From: Amycolatopsis taiwanensis DSM 45107
Lineage (GTDB): Bacteria > Actinomycetota > Actinomycetes > Mycobacteriales > Pseudonocardiaceae
Assembly: GCF_000519205.1 (NCBI RefSeq)
Contig: NZ_JAFB01000030.1
Coordinates: 47,044 to 111,043, forward strand
Length of the DNA: 64,000 nucleotides
Reading direction: 5' to 3'
Shown: positions 26,930 to 34,900 of the stretch, piece after piece
Layout: each line of letters begins with the position of its first letter
How positions within the stretch are numbered: the stretch's first letter is position 1
Position numbers and translations under genes: made by a program
Notes under the pieces: generated by a model
The model's input: the letters and a program-made list of their open reading frames with translations, nothing else
The model's database searches: none
Told to the model about the DNA's origin: nothing

Positions 26930-27589
26930 CTACTGGCTCGCGGTCGAGTTTGTCCGGGCGGCTTCGAATCCGGTCAGCATGGCGTCGAGCGCGAAATCGA
27001 AGCGCGAGTCCGGTCCGGGCCGCCGCTCGGTACGGGCGGCGGCCTCGGCCAGCAGGGGGAATTCCTCGGCGTCCACATCGGACAGCTGCCGTACCTGGCC
27101 GAGCGTTTCCCCGCTTTCGGGGTGCGTCACCACGTGCCCGACCACGAAGCCGGCCAGGGAGTACAGCACGTCCAGCCCGACGTCCAGCGGGAATCCCGCC
27201 GCGCGCAACGCCTCGAGCAGGTCCTCCATGATCCGCAGATTCCGCGCGGTCACCGCGGGCCGCGAGACTATCAGCGAGGTCACATTCGGATGCGCGAGCA
27301 GCGTCGCCAACAGGGAATGCGCGTAGCCGCGCAACCCGGCCTGCCACGATTCGCTTTCTATCCGTGACGGGATCGCTTCGGTAAGGAGCTGTTCGACCAG
27401 GCCGTCCAGCAGAGCGTCCTTGTTGGACACGTGGTGGTAGAGGGTCATCGCCTCCACTCCGAGTTCGGTGCCGAGCCGGCGCATCGACAACGCCTTCAAG
27501 CCCTCGCGGTCGGCCAGCGCCATAGCTGCTTCGAGCACAGCCTGGCGGGTAAGTCCCGCGCGCTGGCCACGGGTTCGGTTGCTCGGCAT
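26930..27589 (-). CDS. TetR-family regulator (TetR_C tetracycline-repressor-like)
   Basis: A 219-residue regulator. The N-terminal helix-turn-helix (about residues 12-60) contains SMRRLGTELGVEAMTLYHHV, the TetR-class-specific recognition pattern. The C-terminal part fits the TetR_C ligand-binding domain. It is divergent from a small membrane protein. Two similar palindromes in the intergenic space indicate autoregulation and control of that neighbour. Confidence 0.9.
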   Translation of the reverse strand: MPSNRTRGQRAGLTRQAVLEAAMALADREGLKALSMRRLGTELGVEAMTLYHHVSNKDALLDGLVEQLLTEAIPSRIESESWQAGLRGYAHSLLATLLAHPNVTSLIVSRPAVTARNLRIMEDLLEALRAAGFPLDVGLDVLYSLAGFVVGHVVTHPESGETLGQVRQLSDVDAEEFPLLAEAAARTERRPGPDSRFDFALDAMLTGFEAARTNSTASQ

Positions 27590-27616
27590 GGCGGCTCCCT
27601 CGACGCGGTTGCGATT

Positions 27617-27664
27617 CTTACGCCGTAAGTCTACCGTGGCGGGCAGGGGAACTTACAACGTAAG
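27617..27664. promoter_or_regulatory. Paired TetR operators CTTAC-N3-GTAAG
   Basis: Two palindromes, CTTACGCCGTAAG at 27617-27629 and CTTACAACGTAAG at 27652-27664, are 35 bp apart. Each has identical 5-bp arms around a 3-bp centre and lies between the divergent TetR (start 27589) and membrane protein (start 27695) genes. Confidence 0.87.
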
Positions 27665-27694
27665 AATGTTCCACAGTGACCTCGAAGGGGAATC

Positions 27695-28153
27695 ATGACC
27701 ACCGCCAAGATGCCCGTGGACAGGCGGGCCACCGTATTCATGTACGTCGGGCTCGCGCTCACGGCAATCGCCACGCTCGCGCCGGTGCTCGACATGGTGA
27801 CCGTGGACACCGTGACCGACCACGTGCGCAACGCCTACCCCAACTGGCCCGACGACCTGGTCGCCGCCGACCGCAACGCGATCGTCGGCTACCTGGCCGT
27901 CGTCGGAGTCCTCGGCATCGCCGGCTGGCTGTTGGCGATCGCAGGAGTCCGGAGGCACGCGCGGTGGGCGCGCGCGGTCAGCACGATCATGTTCGTCCTG
28001 GGAGCCATCATCGCCCTGACCGACCTGACACTCGGGGGAGCCGAATACAGCGTCATCGTCCCGACCCTGCACGGCACACTCGGCATGCTCCCCACGGTGG
28101 CGGGCCTCGCGGCGATCGTCCTGCTCTGGCGCGCGAAGCGGCCGACACCATGA
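27695..28153 (+). CDS. Small four-helix membrane protein, TetR-controlled
   Basis: A 152-residue protein with about four hydrophobic segments (VFMYVGLALTAIATLAPVLD; AIVGYLAVVGVLGIAGWLLA; a third near residue 100; a fourth near the C-terminus). I do not recognise a specific family; small DUF-type actinobacterial membrane proteins look like this. It follows GAAGGGG and is divergent from the TetR gene behind the two CTTAC-N3-GTAAG sites, so it is probably the main target of that repressor. Confidence 0.72.
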   Translation: MTTAKMPVDRRATVFMYVGLALTAIATLAPVLDMVTVDTVTDHVRNAYPNWPDDLVAADRNAIVGYLAVVGVLGIAGWLLAIAGVRRHARWARAVSTIMFVLGAIIALTDLTLGGAEYSVIVPTLHGTLGMLPTVAGLAAIVLLWRAKRPTP

Positions 28154-28240
28154 CCGCAAGCCCGGCCATCAGGACCGGCTCAGGCGCGTCCGAGGCAGCA
28201 AGACCGCAGGTATCCACTCGGAACGCGACTGGTGGTACGC

Positions 28241-28437
28241 CTGGCTGAGGACATGTATGCCGCCTGGATCGCCTTCGCGAGCGGGAAAACCCAGGCTGGC
28301 CGAGCTATGACCTGGATCGCAGACCGGTCATGCGCTTCGACACGACCTCCCAGGTCGTGAACGACCCGAAGCCGGCAGAACGAACCATCTGGGACGGGGT
28401 CTTCGCCACCGGCTGGGGGCTTCACAACGCGAGGTGA
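28241..28437 (+). pseudogene. Carboxylesterase type B C-terminal remnant
   Basis: Read in two frames, this stretch gives LAEDMYAAWIAFAS and then, after a frame change near the run GGGAAAACCC (about 28290), PGWPSYDLDRRPVMRFDTTS followed by VVNDPKPAERTIWDGV and a TGA at 28435-28437. That is the familiar C-terminal signature of carboxylesterase/lipase family proteins (AW-FA-GNP-WP-YD---MRFD---DP--ER--W). No catalytic region is present, so only a decayed tail survives. The 404-bp gap between 28153 and 28558 holds only this remnant plus a short leader. Confidence 0.72.
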
Positions 28438-28557
28438 ACCCTGGCTGTCCGAGCACGGTCTGAACAAAAACTGTGAGCCGCGCCATATCAGTCACATTCG
28501 CACGTTGTGCGGTGTCAGGGCAGTGACGAAGAAATCCCTTGTGAAGGAGCGGTTCTC

Positions 28558-28905
28558 ATGTCCACTGCGTACGTGGTCGTCACTCTCGTCGGTGCCGCCA
28601 TGGTGGGCTTCTCTGCCGTTGCGCTCGCTTTCAACGTGGAGTTCGTGGCCGGGGCGTTGAGGGGTTACGGCGTGCCCCGTTCCTGGTGGCCCTGGCTGGC
28701 CACGGCGAAGGGTGCCGGCGCGGTGGGCCTGGTGGCCGGCCTGTTCGTGCCGGTCCTCGGGGTCGCGGCCGGGATCGGGGTGGTGCTGTATTTCCTCGGG
28801 GCCGTGATCACCGTGATCCGGGCCCGCTCGTACGCGCACATCCCGTTTCCGCTGATGTACCTGGCGCCCGTAGCCGTTTCCCTCGCCTTGGGGTTCGCGG
28901 CTTGA
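28558..28905 (+). CDS. DoxX-like integral membrane protein
   Basis: A 115-residue protein with four hydrophobic segments. FVAGALRGYGVPRSWWPWLATAKGAGAVGLV is the DoxX_2-type pattern in which a GYP/GVP-containing loop precedes a lysine-containing helix. GAAGGAG precedes the ATG. Its function in actinobacteria is uncertain; relatives have been linked to redox or detoxification roles. Confidence 0.78.
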   Translation: MSTAYVVVTLVGAAMVGFSAVALAFNVEFVAGALRGYGVPRSWWPWLATAKGAGAVGLVAGLFVPVLGVAAGIGVVLYFLGAVITVIRARSYAHIPFPLMYLAPVAVSLALGFAA

Positions 28906-28939
28906 AGGATGAAAGGCACGCTGCCGGAAATTATGGAAT

Positions 28940-28987
28940 GCCGGAAGCGCCCCACCGCTCGGGGGAAGGCGGCGGGACGCTTCCGGC
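28940..28987. terminator. Hairpin between convergent DoxX-like and Rpf-like genes
   Basis: The inverted repeat GCCGGAAGCG (28940-28949) and CGCTTCCGGC (28978-28987) brackets a GC-rich loop with further internal pairing. It lies between genes converging from both sides and may terminate both. Confidence 0.55.
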
Positions 28988-29009
28988 GTGATTCAGTGGC
29001 CGCGATGGG

Positions 29010-29639
29010 TCACTTGAGGTTGAGCTGCTGGCCGACCAGGATCAGGTTGGCGTCATCGATCGAGTTCAGCTGCTGGAGTTCGGCCCAGCCGCCCGGCACG
29101 TTGAACTTGTCCGCGATGGCCGACAGGGTGTCGCCCTCGACGACGGTGTAGGTGCTGCCCGAGTTGACCGCCTGGGTCGCCGGAGCAGGCGAGGAGGCGG
29201 GCTCGGAGTCGGACTCCGTTGCGGCCATCGTCGAACCGCCGAAGTGGGCGTAGGCGGCCGGTCCGGGGCCGGTCTTGCACTCCCACGGCGAGGCGCCCTG
29301 GCTCGCGAAGATCCGGTCCGCGACGATCTGCTGCTGCGCCGGGGTGGCCCGGTCCGCGGTCGGCGCGAACTGCCCGCCGCCGTTGGCCAGCCAGGTCCCG
29401 GTCACGATCTGGAACAGGCCGGCAGGCCGCCCGGCCGCCAGGCCCGCCGCGGTGTTGTTGACCACCGTCGGGTTGCCGCTGCTCTCGCACTGGACGAGTC
29501 CGGCCTGTCCGGGGAAGGCGTCGGCCGTGCCGGCGCCGACAATGCCGAAACCTGCGACGGCAGCGCCCGCGAGGGCGGCGCTGGCGCCGGTGCGCTTGAG
29601 GAGGGTCTTCGCTTTGCTGGGCTTGGTGTGACGTCCCAC
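29010..29639 (-). CDS. Secreted transglycosylase-like (Rpf-type) protein with LysM domain
   Basis: A 209-residue exported protein. After a signal region (about 1-41, ending GAGTADA) comes a small lysozyme-like domain (GLVQCESSGNPTVVNNTAAG, then GLFQIVTGTWLANGG and QIVADRIFASQGASPWEC), which resembles resuscitation-promoting factors and related transglycosylases. A Ser/Ala/Pro linker leads to a C-terminal LysM peptidoglycan-binding domain (YTVVEGDTLSAIADKFNVPG). The catalytic-type Glu is in QCESSGN. The domain departs from the usual Rpf WDxVAxCESGGNW start. The start is GTG at 29639. Confidence 0.83.
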   Translation of the reverse strand: MGRHTKPSKAKTLLKRTGASAALAGAAVAGFGIVGAGTADAFPGQAGLVQCESSGNPTVVNNTAAGLAAGRPAGLFQIVTGTWLANGGGQFAPTADRATPAQQQIVADRIFASQGASPWECKTGPGPAAYAHFGGSTMAATESDSEPASSPAPATQAVNSGSTYTVVEGDTLSAIADKFNVPGGWAELQQLNSIDDANLILVGQQLNLK

Positions 29640-30153
29640 TTACGCGGGGTTCCTTTCGCTAGCACCACGTCCGCCTCGGGCAGCCCGCGGCAGCCGGCGC
29701 AGCGAGCACCGTCCGCCGAGAATCGGGGGAAGCCACCAGAGGTGTTCCGCGGTGACTTTGCGGCCGCTGATCCTCGGGGTAGATCGCAGGTCACCGCAAA
29801 AGCGCGAGAAGATTACGAAGTCGCAACGGGGGAATGTAACCACTTAGTGGGCAGGCGCACATTTTCGATGATTTTGTGACTGATCGTGTGCGTATCGTTC
29901 GTACGGCTGGGAAGGCTTTCGAAAATAGATCACGTCGTGCTGTGCGCAAGAAACTCGACGTTCGGCGTTCGTCCTAGTTCCGGCGTCATGATCGGTCGAC
30001 AATCACGCACAAGCCACCAGGACGCAGTTTTCGATCACAGCATCAAGATCAGGTCACGATCGGGATTCGATACCGACAGAGATCATTAGTACCGAAGGTG
30101 AACGACTGATTTCGGTGAGTCTATCGCGTGCCTTGCCGCGGAATTGGCTGCCT
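29640..30153. other. 514-bp noncoding region: 5' leader of the Rpf-like gene and downstream of the MarR gene
   Basis: On the minus strand this is a long leader for the Rpf-like gene. It contains an 8-bp stem (GCGGTGAC about 29785-29792 with GTCACCGC about 29751-29758) and shorter pairings. Actinobacterial rpf genes often carry a c-di-AMP (ydaO) riboswitch in such leaders, but I cannot match its conserved core here. The part from about 29880 to 30150 is comparatively A/T-rich and shows no gene. Confidence 0.4.
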
Positions 30154-30597
30154 TCAGTCGTTGATGTTGGTCCGCAGTTGACTGAAAATCCGTTCGAGGG
30201 TGTCGAGTTCTTCGTCGCCGAATCCGGCCCGCAGCCGTTCGTCATGCGCGCGGGCCGCCTCGGCGAGTTGCTGGAACATTGCCTCGCCTTTCGCGGTGAG
30301 CCGGACCTGGTGGACGCGCCGGTTCTCCGGGTCCCGGCCGCGGGTGATCAGTCCGTCCTTCTCCATCGCGTTGAGGTGGTGGGTCAGCGTCGCGCCCTGG
30401 ATTCCCATCGAGTCGGCGATCTCGCGTTGGCTGGCCTGTGGCCGGCTCTTCAGCGCGAGCAGGGTCAGCCAGACCGGTCTGGAGCCGCCGGCGTCCGCGA
30501 GTGCGGCGTCGAACGCGCGGCTGACCGCCTTGGCGGTGTTGGCCAACAGGAGACCGATCGGGGCGCGGGTTGGCGTCTGCACCACCACATCGTACAT
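30154..30597 (-). CDS. MarR-family regulator
   Basis: A 147-residue winged-helix regulator. The recognition region reads QREIADSMGIQGATLTHHLN, and the wing contains the classic MarR motif RGRDPENRRVHQVRLTAKGE. It is divergent from an NTF2-like gene and an F420-type oxidoreductase across a perfect palindrome that is probably its operator. The ligand is unknown. Confidence 0.92.
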   Translation of the reverse strand: MYDVVVQTPTRAPIGLLLANTAKAVSRAFDAALADAGGSRPVWLTLLALKSRPQASQREIADSMGIQGATLTHHLNAMEKDGLITRGRDPENRRVHQVRLTAKGEAMFQQLAEAARAHDERLRAGFGDEELDTLERIFSQLRTNIND

Positions 30598-30613
30598 GAT
30601 CTAAGCATTTGAC

Positions 30614-30628
30614 ATCTAATGATTAGAT
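30614..30628. promoter_or_regulatory. MarR operator
   Basis: The perfect palindrome ATCTAATGATTAGAT (7-bp arms around a central G) is followed at once by a partial ATACCTAATC copy. It lies between the divergent MarR gene (start 30597) and the NTF2-like gene (start 30671). Such A/T-rich dyads are typical MarR sites. Confidence 0.85.
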
Positions 30629-30670
30629 ACCTAATCTTGGCGTCGTCAGTCAGCTTGCCAGGAGGCGATC

Positions 30671-31054
30671 ATGAACACCACCCGGGATCAGGTGCTCCAG
30701 CTCGGACACCGCTGGGCCGAGGCCGAGCAGCGTGGGGACACCGCCACGCTCGACGCGCTCACCACCGACGACTTCACCCTGGTCGGGCCGCTCGGGTTCG
30801 TCCTGAACAAGCCCGCATGGCTAGCGCGTTACCGCGGTGGCGGCCTGGTCACCTTCTCGCTCGTGTGGGACGAGACCACGGTCCGTGACTACGGCGACAC
30901 CGCGGTCGTCGTCGGGCGGCACACCCAGCGGGCCGAGTACCAGGGCAGGCCGGCCGACGGCAGCTTCCGGGCGACCCACATCGCGGTGCACCGGGGCGGC
31001 AAGTGGCTCCTGGCCGGACTGCACCTCAGCCCGATCGCGCAGCAGGGGGTGTGA
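30671..31054 (+). CDS. NTF2-like (DUF4440/SnoaL-type) protein
   Basis: A 127-residue protein with the NTF2/ketosteroid-isomerase fold pattern: an N-terminal helix (LGHRWAEAEQRGDTATLDAL), TTDDFTLVGPLGFVLNKPAW, and a beta-sheet ending RATHIAVHRGGKWLLAGLHL. CAGGAGGCGATC precedes the ATG. It is followed by the LLM oxidoreductase within 2 nt, so the two form an operon that is probably MarR-controlled. Confidence 0.82.
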   Translation: MNTTRDQVLQLGHRWAEAEQRGDTATLDALTTDDFTLVGPLGFVLNKPAWLARYRGGGLVTFSLVWDETTVRDYGDTAVVVGRHTQRAEYQGRPADGSFRATHIAVHRGGKWLLAGLHLSPIAQQGV

Positions 31055-31056
31055 CC

Positions 31057-31905
31057 ATGCGAGTGAGCATCACCGTCAACGACTATTCCTGGCCCGACCT
31101 GACCGTCCAGCTCGGCCGGATCGCCGCGGCGGCCGACCGCTTCGGCGTGGACACCCTCTGGGTGCCGGATCATCTGCTGCAGGCAGACCCGCAGTTGACG
31201 CTGGACGGCGAGATGCCGGAGGCATACACGACGCTGGGCTTCCTGGCCGCGCGCACGGAACGGGTCCGGCTCGGCACCATGGTCACCGGCGCGACGTTCC
31301 GCCCGCCCGCCGTGACCGTCAAGGCGGTCACCACGCTCGATGTGCTCTCCGGTGGCCGCGCCTGGTTCGGGATCGGCGCCGGGCACCACGAGGGCGAGGC
31401 GCGCGCGATGGGCCTGCCCTTCCCGCCGACCGGGGAACGGTTCGAGCGCATGGAAGAGACGGTGCGGATCGCGCTGCACATGTGGTCGGGTGAGGGCGGC
31501 GGGTTCGAGGGAAAGCACTACCACCTGGAGAATCCCGTCAGCAGTCCCCAACCGGTGCGGCGGCCGCCGATCCTGATCGGCGGGGCCGGCGAGCGCAGGA
31601 CGCTACGGCTCGTGGCACAGTACGCCGACGCGTGCAACGTCTTCGACATCCCAGACGGCGGCCGGACGGTCAAGCACAAGCTGGCGGTGCTGGCCCGGCA
31701 CTGCGCGGAGATCGGCCGCCCCTACGAGGAGATCGACAAGACGATCAGCACCAGGCTCAACCCGGCGGAGTCGGCCACCGAGTTCGCCGCACGGTGCGCG
31801 CGCTTCACCGAGCTGGGCATCGATCATGCCGTGGTGCTCAGCCCACACCCCTGGACCGAAGCCGATGTGGCGCTGGTCGCGGAGGCGGCCGCACTGAGCG
31901 GTTGA
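31057..31905 (+). CDS. LLM-class F420-dependent oxidoreductase
   Basis: A 282-residue luciferase-like protein. RFGVDTLWVPDHLLQAD, RVRLGTMVTGATFRPPAV and RAWFGIGAGHHEGEARAMGL are typical of F420-binding LLM oxidoreductases from actinobacteria. It begins 2 nt after the NTF2-like gene. Under MarR control, a role in reduction or detoxification of an aromatic or quinone-like compound is plausible but unproven. Confidence 0.87.
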   Translation: MRVSITVNDYSWPDLTVQLGRIAAAADRFGVDTLWVPDHLLQADPQLTLDGEMPEAYTTLGFLAARTERVRLGTMVTGATFRPPAVTVKAVTTLDVLSGGRAWFGIGAGHHEGEARAMGLPFPPTGERFERMEETVRIALHMWSGEGGGFEGKHYHLENPVSSPQPVRRPPILIGGAGERRTLRLVAQYADACNVFDIPDGGRTVKHKLAVLARHCAEIGRPYEEIDKTISTRLNPAESATEFAARCARFTELGIDHAVVLSPHPWTEADVALVAEAAALSG

Positions 31906-31911
31906 CCTCTG

Positions 31912-31954
31912 TGAGCGGATCGGTGTGGCGGGAGGCCGCCACACCGATCGCTCA
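31912..31954. terminator. Strong bidirectional hairpin terminator
   Basis: A perfect 14-bp stem (GATCGGTGTGGCGG at 31918-31931 with its complement at 31936-31949) closes on a 4-nt loop. TGAGC and GCTCA extend it outward. It sits between the convergent oxidoreductase and mannosidase genes. Confidence 0.87.
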
Positions 31955-31956
31955 GC

Positions 31957-34900
31957 TCAGCCGGGCCGGCCGAGAAGTTCCACTTCGGACAGTGTGGCCG
32001 GTCCGCCGGTCAGCTCCAGCCGGTAATAGGTGTAGCTGCCCGGATGCGCTACCTGGAACGGCCGGGTCTGGTCCCGCCACCGGAAGGTCTGGCCGGTGCG
32101 GGTGTCCAATGTGGTCCAGTGCTGCCCGTCGGTCGAGCCGGACAGCACCCAGCCGTTGGGATCCGTGCCCTGGGTGCCGGAGGTCAGCGTGTAGTAGGAG
32201 ACCGCGTTGCCGGGCGCGGCGAGCTGGTACTGCACGGTGGTGACCTGCGCCTCGGTCTTCGACGTGTTGTCGAACAGCACGGGGTCGGAAGCCGTGCCCT
32301 TGCCGGGACCGGTCACATCGGCCAGCGGTGTCGGCGGCTGGTCGCCCTTCGTGATCGAGACGGGGGCGTCCTGCGGCCCGGTGCCCCACTTCGACGGGTT
32401 CGGGCCCAGGTCGAAGTCGAGCGTGCCGCCCTTGGCGAGCAGGTCGTGCGGCAGGGAAGTGGAGGTCCACGGTTTGCCATTGACCCGCAACCCTTGCACG
32501 TACACGTTTTTCGCGTTGTTCTTCGGTGCGTTGATCACCAGGTCGCGGCCTCCGGCCAAATGGACCGTCGCCTTGGTGAACAGCGGCGAGCCCACGGCGT
32601 AGTCCGGGCTGCCCATCTGCAGCGGGTAGAAGCCGAGCGCGCTGAAGATGTACCACGCCGACATCTCGCCGTTGTCCTCGTCGCCGGGGTAGCCCTGCCC
32701 GAGCTCACTGCCGACATACAGGCGGGAAAGCGCTTCCCGCACCTTCGCCTGCGTCTGCGCCGGTTGCCCTGCGTAGTCGTACATGTAGAGGATGTGGTGC
32801 GCGGGCTGGTTGGAATGTCCATATTGGCCCATCCGCACATCCCGCGCCTCGCGCATCTCGTGGATCGTGCCGCCGTAGGCGCCCGGGAAGGTCGCGGTCT
32901 CCTGGGTCGCGAAGAACTGGTCGAGCTTGTCCGCCAGCCCCTGCTTGCCGCCGTAGAGATCGGCGAGGCCCTGGCCGTCCTGCGGCACCGTGAAGGCCAT
33001 GCCCCAGCCGTCCGTTTCGGTGTAGTCGCCGCCCCAGTTGCGCGGGTCGTACTGCCCGGCCGGCAGGCGGAAGCTGCCGTCGGGGTTGCGGCCCTGGAAG
33101 AAGCCGACGCCCGGGTCGAACATGTTCACGTAGTTCTGCGCGCGGTTGAGGAAGTAGGTGTAGTTGTCCAGATACTCCTGCTTTCGCGGATCGTTCGGTG
33201 CCGCTTCGTCGGCGAGCTTCTTCGACAGGTTGGCGATGCCGTAGTCGTTGAGGTAGCCCTCGAGCCCCCACGACATGCCCTCGCCCGTGGTGGTCGGCGT
33301 GTAGCCGAGGAAGATCGAGCTGTCCAGCCCCTTGCGCCCGACCGCGGAGTTCGGCGGCGCGACCGTGGCGTCCTTGATCGCCGAGTCGTAGGCGGACTGG
33401 ATGTCGAAGTTCCGCACGCCCTTGAGGTAGGCGTCGGCGAACGCGACATCCGAGCTGGTGCCGGTCATCAGATCGGCGTAGCCGGGGGAGGACCAGCGGG
33501 CGATCCAGCCGCCGTCGCGGTACTGCTGCACGAACCCGTCGATCATCTTGCCCGCCATGTCCGGCGACAGCAGCGAGTAGGCGGGCCAGGTGGTGCGATA
33601 GGTGTCCCAAAAACCGTTGTTCACGTACAGCTGCCCATCCACCACCTGCTGCGTGAACGGGCTCGCGTAGGCGTACTTCGGGCGGTCCGCGGTTCCGACG
33701 TTCTCAAAACCGGAGTTCGGGTAAAGGAACAAGCGGTACAGGTTGGAATAGAGCGTGGTCAGCTGGTCCTGGCTCGCGCCCTGCACCTCGATCACGCCCA
33801 GCTGACGGTCCCAGGCCGACTGGGCTGCGGCGCGCACCGAATCGAAGCTCGTGTTCGGCGCGATCTCCAGGTCCAAATTCTTCTTCGCCTGGTCGACGCT
33901 GATCAGTGACGTGGCGATGCGCATGGTCACCGTGTGGTCGCGGAAACTCAGGTAGCCGCGCACGTTGTCGCGGCCGTCGCCGGGCAGCATCGACCCGGCC
34001 GTGGCCGGCTGGTCGAACGTCGCGTACACATAGAGCCGTCCCGCGCCCGCGGACAGGCCGCTCTTGACGTCGGAGTAGCCGGTGACCGAGTTCGTGGCCG
34101 GGTCCAGCGTCAGCCCGCCGGCGTTGCTGACGTTGTCGAAGATCAGATTCGCGTCGGTGCCGGGGAAGGTGAACCGGAACATCGCCGCATGGTCGGTCGG
34201 CGCGATCTCCCCGCTCACGCCGTTTTCGAATTTCACGCCGTAGTAATACGGGCGGGCGGTCTCGTTCTCGTGCCGGAACGGCAGCGCTCGCGCGGTGCGG
34301 TTGCCGTCGGGCACGCCCGCGGCGGCCGAGGGCATGACCTGGAAGGTCTGCCGGTCGCCCATCCACGGGCTGGGTTCGTGGCTGAGCCCGAACGCCTGGA
34401 GCGCCGGCAGGTTCTGCGCGTTGTTGCTTTCCTGGTACCGGTAGAGCCAGCTGGTGGACCCGGCGTCGGTCTCCGGGGTCCAGAAGTTGAACCCGTGCGG
34501 TACGGCGGTGGCCGGGAAGTTGTTGCCCCGCGAGAAGTTCCCGTTTGCGTTGGTGCCGCGGGTGGTGAGCACGTTGTCGGACAGGCGCGCGGCCGGTTGC
34601 GGTTTCACCGGCGCGACGGCGATGTCGTCGACCCAGCCGTTGAAGCTCGCCGGGCCCGCGGCGTTGTCGTAGCCGATGAGGATGCGCGCGATCGTCTTGC
34701 CCCGGGCCACCCGGCCGATCGCCGAGCGGATCAGGTTCCACTGGTTGGTGTACAACGCTTTTCCGGCGCCTTGGCCCTGTGGCGAGAGGGTGAAGCCGTA
34801 CTGGTCGGTGGCGCCGAGGTCACTGAGGTAGGTGCCGTCGGTGAAGGCGAGGTCTATCGCGACGTTCGTGCTCGGGTAGCTCAGGTCGCTCTGCGTGAAC

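Noticed and set aside
25266..27347. Long minus-strand frame across the oxygenase and TetR genes
   Set aside because: Low-complexity Arg/Gly/Val translation with no motif; it is antisense to a well-supported Rieske gene.
29640..29880. ydaO/c-di-AMP riboswitch as an annotated feature
   Set aside because: Only a generic stem was visible; the conserved core sequence could not be matched, so it is listed as a question rather than a riboswitch.
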